Positions 47,017-59,106 of a stretch of 64,000 nucleotides of DNA are shown in pieces. Where the stretch lies: assembly GCA_963422465.1 (NCBI GenBank), contig OY730173.1, positions 930,001-994,000 on the forward strand. The letters are read 5' to 3'. The notes under the pieces were generated by a model. It saw nothing but the letters and a program-made list of their open reading frames with translations, did not search any database and was not told the DNA's origin. This stretch comes from Lichina pygmaea (lineage: Eukaryota > Ascomycota > Lichinomycetes > Lichinales > Lichinaceae). Positions within the stretch are counted from its first letter, which is position 1, and every line of letters starts with the position of its first letter. Position numbers and translations under genes: made by a program.

Positions 47017-47407
47017 CTTGGCTAGTCTCGCTCTTAAACCGGCCTCAGCAGGTCGGCCATGGCAGAATTCTTGACTGTCGGATGGTCGCGACTTACCGGC
47101 TGCGTCGAGGTCTTCAGCAGTGAACTAGGCCGATGCTGCGGGCTGTGATGCGCGGCTTCTCGAAGTCTGGCCTGGTCTCTTTGGTCGTTGATGAAGGTTA
47201 AAAACAAGCGATGCGCTTTTCGCACGGCAGGATTAGCCGAGCTAGTACGGAGGTACGTCCAATCGGATGTCGTATCCTCGGTTCTAATTGCGTTCGCTTC
47301 ACGTGGTTTGTCCGACTTTTGAAGAGCTTCGACGCTCAACGCTCGACGCTCGACACTCGGCCATCTGGCTCTCTACTGTCCGGGGACGCGTCACTCATCG
47401 ACAGGAG
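47017..47407. promoter_or_regulatory. Divergent promoter TOM22 / mL43
   Basis: 391 bases between the opposed start codons of two nuclear genes for mitochondrial proteins. An open minus-strand frame fills part of it but has no recognisable domain. Confidence 0.5.
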
Positions 47408-48151
47408 ATGCCTCTTTCGGCAGTGCACACCGTCGCCAAAAGTCGAGTGAGTCCACTGCTTCTGTTATACAATCTCCCCCTTTTACATCCATCGCCGCCT
47501 TGCACTTGGCATGCTGGAAGTCAGGCTGACTTGAATACCTACCCACGAATAGAATGGCGTGTCGGCCTTCATCCTCGCTTGCAAGAGAATGGACTTTCAC
47601 TATTGTGACTGGGCTGGAAGTTCCAAGGGCATGAAGTACGAGACTGATTTCAATCAGCTGCGTCGTACCAGGATCGGACGCCTGGGCGTGATGGTTCCTG
47701 GGGACGGTGTCGATTTCAACTATTCTCCTCGTGCCATGTCGACACCTAGAGGCCCCATGTCACATCGCCCAACGCCTATCCGCTACTTGTCGTTGTATCC
47801 TCCCCCAGCTGACCCCCCATACCGCATAGATCGTTCCTGCAAATGACACTCCCGCCGTTCGCGCGGGCGAACCCGAGCGTCGAGATGACAGTGTCGCCAC
47901 GACCGTCGACGCACCCCATCATACGGGCCAGCTACATCAACGGGCGAGAGAAGGTGGTGTGCGTGCGAAACATGAAGCCGCAGGAGATCCTGGAGAAGGC
48001 GACGCTGCTGCGCGACGCCAGCGGCGAGAAGCTAAAGAAGCGCCGGAAGCTGGGCATCGTCTCGAGCGACAACCAGAGCGTCCGAGGCGTGTGGAGTCCG
48101 TTCCATCGGCCGGACGGCGTCCAGAAGGGTGGAGATTTTCTAAATCCTTGA
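47408..48151 (+). CDS. MRPL51: Mitochondrial large-subunit ribosomal protein mL43
   Basis: Thioredoxin-like L51/S25/CI-B8 family protein of the mitochondrial 54S subunit (yeast Mrpl51). Exons 47408..47446, 47553..47635 and 47830..48151 join in phase to 147 residues, near the usual size. Key stretches: NGVSAFILACKRMDFHYCDWAGSSKGM, then SFLQMTLPPFARANPSVEMTVSPRP, HPIIRASYINGREKVVCVRNM, and SVRGVWSPFH at the end. The intron after GMK and the 13-codon first exon are supported by clear donors (GTGAGT, GTACGA). The symbol follows the yeast name. Confidence 0.93.
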
Positions 48152-48547
48152 CGAAAAATGAACAGAACGAATCAAATATTCAAAATACCTTCTTCGAACT
48201 GTCTCCGGGGTCCATAATTCCCTCTTCTCCTCCGTCTCCTTCTCCTTCTCCCTCCCCACCACAAAGAGGGTGATTTTAGATCACACCGGAAGGTGATTCT
48301 TTCACCACCCTCCACATCTCTCCATTGACCCATCTGTGCCATCCAACGAAGAACAAGAAGAACAAGAAGAAGGGGAAGAAGAAGAAGAAGGAGAAGGAGA
48401 ACAAGGACAAGGCGCGTACCATAGTCCAGTCCAATCACTCTCGGCACAGGCCATTTCTTCCTTCCTTCTCTCTCTCTCTCTTTCTCTCCTGCCCTGTTCA
48501 TGTTCCTCTCCCATTCCTCTCCCATTCCTCTCTCTCATGCCGTGATC
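48152..48547. other. 3' flank of the mL43 gene, low complexity
   Basis: Pyrimidine- and purine-rich tracts (CTTCTC and GAAGAA type). No gene. Confidence 0.5.
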
Positions 48548-48561
48548 TAACTGTAGAGCTT

Positions 48562-49111
48562 GATTGATTGATTGATTGAATTCCTACACCGTTCTAGCTC
48601 TAGTGTATCTAGGCTATGCCGGGTCAACTATAAAATCAGGCTAGGAAAACTCCAACGAGTAAAAAAAAAACCTCTCCCTGCAGCACCTAAGGCAGTGCTA
48701 TCCTATCGAGTAATCTGTGAAACATGGGGGGGTGACTGGCTAGTAGCCAGTCTCCAGCTGCTCCTGAGCCCAGGAGAACTGCGGAAGGACACCGTGGCGT
48801 AGGATCCACGAGGTGAGGGCGGCGGCGGGCCGTGGGCGTGATATCATCGCCTGGTAGTCAGTAGTAGCCGCCGCAGTGTATAAACTGCGGCGTACTCGCT
48901 GCAGCCGTGGGCAGTCTAGGATGACATGCTTGGCAGTCTCCCACTGTGCCCCGCAGCTGCAGGCAGGCGTCGGGAAGCCAGGGACTCGCCGCTTGCAAAG
49001 AAAGGCAGCCAGCCCGACCTTACCTGTACGTATCTGCGTTAAGATACTGCTCTGCGCTTTGGAGAGGCCAGCTCGGAGCCGGAGAGTTGCCCGGTATGGC
49101 ATCTTGTCCGG
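48562..49111 (-). mobile_element. 5'-truncated LINE (Tad1-like), 3' end only
   Basis: Bounded by a 14-bp target-site duplication, TAACTGTAGAGCTT, at 48548-48561 and 49112-49125. The 3' end reads GGTGTAGGAAT and then a (TCAA)n-type tail on the minus strand. The open frame 48740..49102 is the last part of a non-LTR reverse-transcriptase polyprotein: LTQIRTGKVGLAAFL, RRVPGF, a CxC...H...C knuckle (ACSCGAQWETAKHVILDCP), then a Trp-rich helix. Truncation falls 9 bases before the first ATG of the fragment. Dead on arrival, as is usual for LINE copies. Confidence 0.85.
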
Positions 49112-49125
49112 TAACTGTAGAGCTT

Positions 49126-49319
49126 ATTCCTGCCTTTTGTATTCTATTCCCCAAGGGTCTAGTGTGCTTCGGGCTGTACGGTATGGATGACAAGGATAAA
49201 GTGGTCTGCGGAGCTACTACGACTTACAGTACAGGTACACTCTACTTATCGTACAGGAAACACTTTGTAGAGCACTTGCTCTGGGCAATACACCCTGCGA
49301 CTTCAGAACACTGGTTTAT

Positions 49320-49358
<39 letters not shown>

Positions 49359-49889
49359 GTCATGGGTGTCGTGGGTGTCGTGGGTGTCATGTGCCAGGGT
49401 CACCTTTTTTTTTAAATAGAAATTACCTGTTCTTCTACTATTCTTGGTTGGTCTGGTCTGGATCATCGACGCAAGATAGACCAAGAAGTTATTTGTTCGA
49501 GATGTACATACGTAGTCGCCAACCTCATCGTTGTGGACTCGACAAAGGAATCTTGACAGCTTCATCTTCGTGGATTCAACCAATAGTTTTCACGGCGCAA
49601 GTTTACGATTGAAGATGTCTGACTGCAGTAGAGCGAGCTCAAGAAGAGATGTTCCACTAACACTACTTCCATTAACATTCAGTGTCGTACATACGTACCT
49701 GCCATTGCATCGTTATATAACATCTGACTGTCACCCGTACTCGTACTTCATAAAACAGCTTCTTGCCCCATAAATACGAATATGTATGAGCTTCGTTGTG
49801 TTCGGACCTGGATACGCTCACAATCTCATTTGAATTCCCTTTTCCATCGTGATCCTGAAATGTTGCTGCAAACCGATCCAGGCTGGGGT
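49126..49889. other. Intergenic with (GT)n
   Basis: Between the LINE and the 3' end of the TPI gene. (GT)n at about 49320-49358, followed by GTGTCGTGG-type repeats to 49392. No gene. Confidence 0.6.
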
Positions 49890-51961
<2,072 letters not shown>

Positions 51962-52242
51962 CTTGAATCGTGGCTTTGATGGAGCTGCCTTGATGCGGTA
52001 GGGTTGTCAGGCGGTCTCTTGCCGACTGTTTTTGGCCGTGGAAGTCGCAGGTCGTCGGTTGATGCTGATGCTGAGGCGCGAGAGGAGGGCCGCTACGATG
52101 ATGGTTCTGGTCTCCGATACGTGCGTAGCATTACCCCTCGGCGGGGCCCCACGGCCCCCACGGCTCCGTGGCTCGTCAATGAAAGTCTTGGTAGGCAGAA
52201 GTCGTGGAGAGCTCAACTAATTCTAGGTGGTCGCAGTCGAAT
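51962..52242. other. TPI1 upstream region
   Basis: About 280 bases between the TPI1 ATG and the LTR fossil, so TPI1 regulatory sequence may abut or include the old element. No clear TATA box. Confidence 0.4.
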
Positions 52243-53360
52243 TGTTGGGTATCGATAGGGGGCACTTAGGTGCCATTGGCGCTACAGCTTTCCCCCGCAA
52301 GAGAGCGAACACATAAGTTTTGACTACAGTGCCAGTTGCAGATCAGTCTGGAGAACTCCTCAGAAGATCACTCAGTGAGGACCTCTTTGACAATTGCTCC
52401 AAGCTGGCTGAGTACTTGTGCTACCTGTTGTCACGTGAGAATCCACGTGACCACTCAGTAGCTATATAGATAGTTCAAGAAACTAATCCACATAAGTATC
52501 CCAACTTCTTCATGTCTAGCAGTTGTTCAGTTGGTAGTAACACTCTGTTGGGCTCAGGAGTTGGGAACCAGAATGATCAGACTAGGACCAGAACACAGCC
52601 AGCAGCCAGCCAAGAGGCACAAGCCCAGCTATCAAGAACCAGAGAACTAGCACCAGAATCTGGTGCATCCAGTCCACAATCTGTGGACACTTCTGTGTGA
52701 CTGTCACAAGCGACCGAGCCACCCCACGTCAGCTGACCGCACTTAGTCAGCTGCTTAGCTTAGCAGCTCTACTTAGCAGCTTCTCGCTGAGGATTAGAAT
52801 CCTCAGCGATCAATGAACCTACACATCCACTGCAGGCGCTTCTGGCCCTGCCCTGACTCAGTCCCAACGTCCCTAGTAGTGCCTCCTAGGGCCCACAGGA
52901 CTGCCTTCTTCTCTCTACCTGCCACACTGCTACGCTAAAACCCTAGAGAGGGCTCTGTTGCCTCCGACCCGGCTCCGACCAGGTACCGCCAGGCCTCCGC
53001 CCTCTTACAGTGACTCTGTCAGACTGCCATGATGTTAGCCAGAGAACTGAGAAAGTCACAGGAAGAAGTAGGCACCAATCAGAGATCAAAGCAACAACAG
53101 AGGCAGCTTGTGACTGGAATACATGTGCAGGGTAGAAAGCCTGTGCAAGAGCCAAGCAAGAATAGAGCAGAACCAACCAAGATAAGAAGAACCCAGACTA
53201 CAGGAAGAGACCAGGAGTGTCTATGGAAGAACTAGTCCAAACAATAGACATGATCTGGCAGAAGTTTGGGAATGATTCCCCAACCAGGAAGGCACCCACC
53301 ACTACCAAGAGAACTTCTCAGCCTTGGAAGGGTGAGTCTGTCAAGGTTGGACAGCAGGAC
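52243..53360 (+). mobile_element. LTR-retrotransposon fossil, truncated
   Basis: Starts TGTTGGG and has an LTR-like unit to about 52529 (ends TTCA), followed by GTTGGTAG..., a plausible tRNA-type primer site, and then Gln/Arg/Ser-rich sequence of gag-like composition up to about 53360. Similar TGTTGGG start as the solo LTR at 10731, but the two LTRs are otherwise different. No polymerase, integrase or second LTR is recognisable. It is clearly broken and incomplete; family probably copia- or gypsy-like, age moderate. Confidence 0.55.
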
Positions 53361-53725
53361 TGACTGACGACAATATTATTATTATGATGATGATGGTGAT
53401 GATGACGACAGACAGTTGACGGCAGATGACAGGCAACAGACAAGGGTAATAATAGTAGTTTCAACGACAACGACGAGTGATGATATCAAGACAAGAGAAG
53501 ACAAATAGTGAAGGTCGATGGAAAGAGGAGGGAGAAGAGAGAACAGATGATACAAAGGTATATCAGTAATACAGTTGACGAGGATGGGGAAGCGAGGCGA
53601 GTAGAGAGGACCCAATGAATCGACTTGGTCCTGCCAGGAAGGACGGGATGGGAGAACAAACAGGTGAGGATGAGGAAGACAAGAAGAGAAAAGACGGTGC
53701 GTCGGACATCCCAAGCGCAAGCGGA
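53361..53725. other. Low-complexity 3' flank
   Basis: GAT/GAC-rich repeats (53375-53420) and purine-rich sequence; 3' flank of the Pro/Gln-rich gene. No gene. Confidence 0.5.
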
Positions 53726-55591
53726 TCAAAACCATCTGTCGGGGACGCTGACACGACGACCGGCGCGGTCATATCGACTGCGGTCTAAGTATGCAGCAGC
53801 GCCGGCGAGCTGGTGACGGGTAGCTTTGAGGTCCTGCAGCCGCGTGCGGTTGGCCTGTCGAGCGATGGCGTCGTCGAGCGTGCGAAGCCTGTCGGTAAGC
53901 TTGCGCACGTCGTGTTGAAGGTCGTCTTCGGAGCTGCTCCGTCGGTGGTGGCGGTGGTGGTGGTCGTCGTCGCGGCGCCGGCGGTTGGTGCCCGACGAGC
54001 GGTTGTTCTCGATCGAGTCTCGTGGGACACGCTCGCGACGGTGGCCGCCATCCGACAGGTCGCTGTCGCTGCTTCGCAGGTGGCGGTGGTGTCCGTGAGC
54101 GGGAAGCGACGGCCGACGACGGAGCGGCTTCTGATCGGATCTCCGGTGGCTGTCCCGTTGCCGGGGCGTCGCCGACGACGACGGCGACCTCGACACCCTC
54201 ACGGCGCGGCCGTGGCCCGTCGGCGGTCGACTCAATTGAGGCGATCTTCCGCCCGAGCCTAGGCTCGAGAAGCCGGTCTTCCACGACTCCTCGTCGCTGT
54301 CCGGGATCTGGTCGTCGTCGCTTGAAATTTCGCTGTCGCTGACCTGCACTATCGTAGGTGCAGCGCCTTGCGGAGGTCCTCTCGCCGCAGGGGCCGGAGC
54401 TCTGCTCCCGGCGCCGACTTGGATTGGAGGAGCTTGCATCGGCCGACTTTGCTGTGAGTTTATCGGCGCTTGCTGTTGTTGTTGTTGTTGTTGTTGCTGC
54501 AGCTGCGGTGGTCGATACTGTTGCATCATCGGTGGAACAAGAGGAGCGGGCTGGGCCACCAGCGGCGGTCGATTCAGAGACATCGTCGGCGCAGGAGGAG
54601 GGGGAGGAGGAGGAGGCATGGAATGGAACCCCTGCGGTGGCATGCCACCGCCACCACCGTGCGTAGGCCAAGCCGGTCTTGGACCCTGTTGACCTTGCAT
54701 GCCTGGAGGCATACCACCCGTTCCTTGCTGGGCCTGCCCGCCTGGGTGCATGCCGCTCATTATCGGCGGACCTTGCAGGCCTGGATTTGGAGCACCCATC
54801 CCCGGAGGACCTTGCATGCCTCCCATCGCACCTGGAATACCCGGTGGTCTTCCCGTAGGAAAGCCTCCTCCAGCCGCCATGGGATTCCCCGCGCCGACTC
54901 CATAGCCTTGAGCGAGCTGAGGTGCGGTGCCGGCGTTGGCGTGTTGGCCGGGCGGGAAGGCGGAGCCCTTCACATCGGCCATGCCGACGCCGGTCTTCAC
55001 GCCCATCTCCGGGCGCGGTCCGTTTTCGGGGTCTAGCACGCACTCGATGATGACGACGGCTGACGATATATCCCTAGGGCCGAAGAGCGAGCCTGCAGCA
55101 AACTCCCTCTTGATCGAGGCGACGTTCCACGTGGCTTGAGTGTTCTGACTCTTCTCTTCGATGATGTCGTTGATGTTCGAACGGAGGTCAGCCGGCAGCG
55201 ATTGTAACCGGTCCGCCAGCGAGGTCGAGGTCTTCTTGAGCCGCTGCCGCCGGATCTGGACCTCATCCCAGAACGCCTCCTGACTGAGCTTCATCAGCTC
55301 CACTCCCACCGACTTCCACGGCTTCCTGGTCGACTGCTTGGTCGATGTTCCGGACGGACGCAATATGAAGCCGTCGTACTGAGATTCCGGCCCGTCCTTG
55401 GCGGTGGGGGACCGCAAATATCTCATGTGGCGGATCCCGAAGCCGTCATCTAGGCCCTTGGCCGAGCTGCGCCCATTCAGGTTCATGCCGTCGAAATTTT
55501 GCTGCATCGCGGCGTAGCCACTACCGGTCTGTCCCTGTCGTTGAGGGTTAGTCGCGGCGGCACCGGGACCCGTCTGTGTGTGTTGGTACAT
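53726..55591 (-). CDS. Pro/Gly/Gln-rich protein of unknown function
   Basis: Single exon, 621 residues from ATG 55591 (upstream in-frame start codon is TTG). The N-terminal 200 residues look globular: RHMRYLRSPTAKDG, YDGFILRPSGTSTKQ, KPWKSVGVELMKLSQEAFWDEVQIRRQ, a helix LADRLQSLPADLRSNINDIIEEKS, and TWNVASIKREF. A long Gly/Pro/Met-rich tract, a poly-Pro run, a poly-Gln run of about 10 and an SDSEISSDDDQIPDSDEE acidic patch follow. The C-terminus is Arg/Ser/His-rich with a final helix (LTDRLRTLDDAIARQ). I know similar fungal hypothetical proteins but no function. Composition suggests a nuclear or RNA-granule scaffold; this is inference. Confidence 0.85.
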   Translation of the reverse strand: MYQHTQTGPGAAATNPQRQGQTGSGYAAMQQNFDGMNLNGRSSAKGLDDGFGIRHMRYLRSPTAKDGPESQYDGFILRPSGTSTKQSTRKPWKSVGVELMKLSQEAFWDEVQIRRQRLKKTSTSLADRLQSLPADLRSNINDIIEEKSQNTQATWNVASIKREFAAGSLFGPRDISSAVVIIECVLDPENGPRPEMGVKTGVGMADVKGSAFPPGQHANAGTAPQLAQGYGVGAGNPMAAGGGFPTGRPPGIPGAMGGMQGPPGMGAPNPGLQGPPIMSGMHPGGQAQQGTGGMPPGMQGQQGPRPAWPTHGGGGGMPPQGFHSMPPPPPPPPAPTMSLNRPPLVAQPAPLVPPMMQQYRPPQLQQQQQQQQQQAPINSQQSRPMQAPPIQVGAGSRAPAPAARGPPQGAAPTIVQVSDSEISSDDDQIPDSDEESWKTGFSSLGSGGRSPQLSRPPTGHGRAVRVSRSPSSSATPRQRDSHRRSDQKPLRRRPSLPAHGHHRHLRSSDSDLSDGGHRRERVPRDSIENNRSSGTNRRRRDDDHHHRHHRRSSSEDDLQHDVRKLTDRLRTLDDAIARQANRTRLQDLKATRHQLAGAAAYLDRSRYDRAGRRVSVPDRWF

Positions 55592-56097
55592 GGCGACGAC
55601 AAGGACGACGATATCCTGAGGAGGTGCTATGTCTCCCCGGTGTTCCTCTCGAAACTCGGTCGGAATGATGAGCAAGGAGTATGACCGAGGGCAGAGAGGC
55701 GGGACTGGGGGCAGAGAGGTGCTCCTTATAGGAAGAACGGCGAAGGAGGCTCAACAAGCCTTGTCGGTCGATAGGGTGGCACGAGGCAGCGCGCCCCGAC
55801 GTCAGGGTCTTGTGTGACCATTCCAAAAGTGAGGCGGTTCTAGCAGACAACGGGCGCATAACGGTTGAGACTTGCCAATTGCGCGGCCTCATGCGCCGTC
55901 GGTCGAGTTTACAGCTTCCTTGTATCCTCCTCCCCCCGCTACAAGTGGGGCCAGTGCTGGAGGCCTGCGCACTTGTCCCGAATAAGCCAAGCGTTCATTG
56001 GCACCGCCGTCACCACGATGTTGACCATCGGGCGGGGGGGTGGCTGCCGTGACTGCCTTGCCATGCTCGCCTCGTTTTCCAAAGCGTTACGTACGTA
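55592..56097. other. Upstream flank of the Pro/Gln-rich gene
   Basis: 506 bases from the ATG to the transposon's left end. No gene; GTTACGTACGTA just before the insertion. Confidence 0.5.
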
Positions 56098-58329
56098 CCC
56101 GCGCCACGGGGGGCTACACCCCCTCCTCCCGCACCTCCGGTACGTCCGGAACACCTCTCTATCCAGAGAGGTGTCTTACACCGGAATGAAAGTATCAGCG
56201 GTATGAAAGGTTTTTGATCACTACTACACGACAACATCTATAACTTCACAACAGAGCGACTAAATTGAAATGTAAGTGGCTCATTTGATTCCCCTACTTC
56301 TCTAGTATAATCCTTGAAGATATGGACTTCTCTAGATTTTTGTGGTGTTGTTGAGAAGTTATGGTGGTTGTTACTCGCAAAACAGGTTCTCGACAACATC
56401 AATTTGAAATGTCTATAACTCCACAACCAGATAGACAAATAATGATTTTGATGTGCCCATCTGATTCTCCTACCTATCTTCTGTAATCCCTGAGGCTGTA
56501 GGCTCCTCCGGATGATGCTGTTGTTGGGTAGCTACAGTCTCACAAGCTTCACGTGCCTGAGCAGCTGCCCTTCTCGCTTCCCCACGCTCCTTCTTCTTCT
56601 TCTCTTCCATTTGTCGGGTTGAGCTCATATGTCGAGCATTGCATGGATTCATGACTCCTCCATTCTGAATCTGACGATGATTAGGCTTCTGCCGGGCAGC
56701 CCAAGCTGTTTCTGCTGCTTTTGTGCGAGAGAGATGTTCCTGAGCAAGGAGGTCTGACGTGGCGTGCAGGACAGCTGATGCTCGCAGTTTCTTGACGTTA
56801 TGCCGTGCAGCTGGCACCAGAGGGGTTGCAAGAACACTGTCGAAAGTTCGCTTTATCGTACAGATCGTGAGTGGTGGTGTTGATACCAGCTTATTGGGTC
56901 TGATTTCATTGGGGGGGGGGGGGGGGGGGGTGTGGTTGGTTGTTCATTGTTATTCTTGGGGTTGCTAATGTCCTCCCACTCATCTTCCTTCTCTTGTGCC
57001 TGTAGCTTGTCCAGCACCTTAGCTGGATTGTAAGGATACAGTCCAGTCTCCTTGAATGCAGAGAGAATTGTTGATGTCTTGAATGTCTTAGCTCTGATTG
57101 ACCCTAGAGCTTCAAGGAATTCCATCTTGTTGAAATCATCACACCCGGTACGAGTAGCCTCATCAATGGCCTGAGCATGCCAATGCTTGTATGGCTGGAA
57201 AACCACAACATCTAATAGCTGTAGGATATGTGTGGTATGTGGAGGAAGGCAGAACAGGAGGATGTCTGCATCTGTACAGTAGTTAAGGAACTTGTACGTG
57301 CAGTGGGATCCATGGCCATCCAACAGTAGCATCCGCCATACTCCAGCCTGATCTTTTGCACCGTGCTTGTTAAAGTGCTTGACCCACTCCAAAGCTAGCT
57401 TATCATTCGAGAACCCAGAATCTGAAACTGCAACAAGAGCTTGATCCTCAATGCTTGTGCAGTCATACCAGCGTTCCTGCTGACGCTTGCCTGGCAGGAT
57501 GACCATTGGAGCCATAGTCCTCCCACCAGCACTGATAGCTTCCACGACTGTGACCAGCTCACGGTTAGTGGAGCTTCCAAGGTATAGCTTCCGACAAGGA
57601 TCTTTTGTGATCACTTTCTGATTCTTTCCCATGCCCACCATGAAGCCTGACTTGTCTATATTCCAGACATCACTAGACTGGAAGCCAAACACCTGCCAAG
57701 TGATACGGAAGTCCTTGTACCACTCCGCTATCGAGGATGCTTTGCTGGCAACGGTTCGTCAGGGGTCTGTTGTTTTCTGCTTTTGTACAAAATACTCGGG
57801 GTGGCGTTTGAGGAACCGGTGGACCCACAAGGTTCCAACAACAGGTGGATCGTCATCTCCAGTGTGGTTGTGTGACAGGACAACATTGGCGGCATTCTGA
57901 AGCATTGCCGGTCGTACAGGTAGTCCTAGCTTATCAAGTTGATCAAGGTACCCACAGACAGCAGCTTCTCCAGCTTCTGAAAGCTTTCTGTTCACAGGAA
58001 TCTGCTGTGTCTTTGAAGGCACTCCTTTCAGGCGACGTCGAAGCCGTTGCTCCGGGACATTGAACTCCTTAGCCAACTTCGGGATTGTGAACTTCTCGCG
58101 CGTGGGAATCAATTCTATAGCCTTTGAGATCCGAGCTTCAACTTCTGGGTATGGCTCGGCCATGTTGTGGTGGAGTTGTGGCTGTTTGAATGTTGTCGTG
58201 CAGTAGTGATCAAAAACCTTTCATACCGCTGATACTTTCATTCCGGTGTAAGACACCTCTCTGGATAGAGAGGTGTTCCGGACGTACCGGAGGTGCGGGA
58301 GGAGGGGGTGTAGCCCCCCGTGGCGCGGG
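56098..58329 (-). mobile_element. pogo/Fot1-type DNA transposon, nearly complete and young
   Basis: 2232 bases with terminal inverted repeats of 140 bases (56098-56237 and 58190-58329) that differ at one position only. Flanking TA on both sides (56096-56097, 58330-58331) is the expected target. Each repeat begins CCCGCGCCACGG and contains a perfect hairpin (56151-56174, ACACCTCTC stem). The interior codes for one transposase on the minus strand. The near-identical repeats mean recent insertion. It is inserted in the target-site duplication of a LINE (58340-59095). Confidence 0.92.
56470..58163 (-). pseudogene. Transposase of the pogo/Fot1 element (two lesions)
   Basis: From ATG 58163: psq/CENP-B type HTH (FTIPKLAKEFNVPEQRLRRRL; FLKRHPEYF), then the DDE_1 catalytic domain with the three acidic residues in WNIDKSGF, LLLDGHGSH and PPHTTHILQLLDVVVF, then a charged C-terminus (MEEKKKKERGEARR). 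Two defects are visible. A TGA at 57759-57761 lies between HTH and catalytic domain (one transition from CGA). A 20-base G homopolymer (56911-56930, coding poly-Pro) puts the C-terminal 150 codons out of frame, as expected from slippage. The rest is intact. The ATG lies 27 bases inside the right terminal repeat. Confidence 0.9.
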
Positions 58330-58339
58330 TACGTATGTA

Positions 58340-59095
58340 TGTATGTGTATATTCCTACACCATTCTAAAACTAGCTAGGCTAGATTATACTGAGAAATCT
58401 ACGTAGTTGGTAAGGAAAACCTCAGATCATGTGGTGTCCACATAATCTAAGGGTGAAACCCCTTCCCTGCGGCCCCTAGGCGGTGGCCATCCGGTCAAGT
58501 TGCTACAAACTGGTGGATGACTGCGTTGCAGTCAGGTAGGGGGGAGCTGGTCCCGGGCCCAGGCAAACTGGGGGAGGAGATCTGGCCGAAGGAACCACGC
58601 TGTCAGGGCGGCGGCGGCCCGGGGGTTGGAAGTTAGCTGCTGAAAGTCAGTGGTAGCAGCTGCTTGTCGTAGCTGCCTCTGCTCGCTGTGGAATCTGGGG
58701 CAGTCCAGCACTATATGCTGGACTGTTTCTTGGCACCATCCGCAGAAGCAGGCCGGGGACTCGAAGCCGGGTACTCTGCAGGTGTAGAGGAAGCTGGCCA
58801 GGCTGATCTTCCCTGTGCGGATCTGGGTGAGCAGGCTACTTTGCGGCTTTGGGAGGCCGGCGTGTAGGCGGAGAGTGGCCTTCTTGCACGGCATCTTCTC
58901 TGATTTCCAGCCCCCGCCTGGGTCTGGGTCGGTGGTGCGGTGGGGTACGTTACGTACTGGTGGGCCCCCTTCGAGTCCCCGCCAGCGATCCCAGCACCGT
59001 TGCTCAGCTAGCTGGTAAGCCTGCCATAGTGACTGCGCGGGTGGGCGGCTGTCCGGGGGGTGGGCGGGGGTTGTCTGACCAGGGGGGGAACACAC
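58340..59095 (-). mobile_element. 5'-truncated LINE (Tad1-like), second copy
   Basis: Open frame 58532..59125 ends in the same domain as the copy at 48562: LTQIRTGKISLASFL, CRVPGFESPAC, CGWCQETVQHIVLDCP and a C-terminal Trp-rich helix. The 3' end again reads GGTGTAGGAAT before a short ATAC-type tail. GTACGTATGTA occurs at 58329-58339 and 59096-59106 and is the likely target-site duplication. The left duplication is split by the pogo/Fot1 element, so the LINE is older. The two LINE copies share roughly half to two thirds of residues by eye, so they are different subfamilies. Confidence 0.8.
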
Positions 59096-59106
59096 GTACG
59101 TATGTA

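Noticed and set aside
47034-47339. 101-codon minus-strand open frame between TOM22 and the mL43 gene
   Set aside because: Lies in the divergent promoter/5' UTR, has no recognisable domain, and opposes two certain genes.
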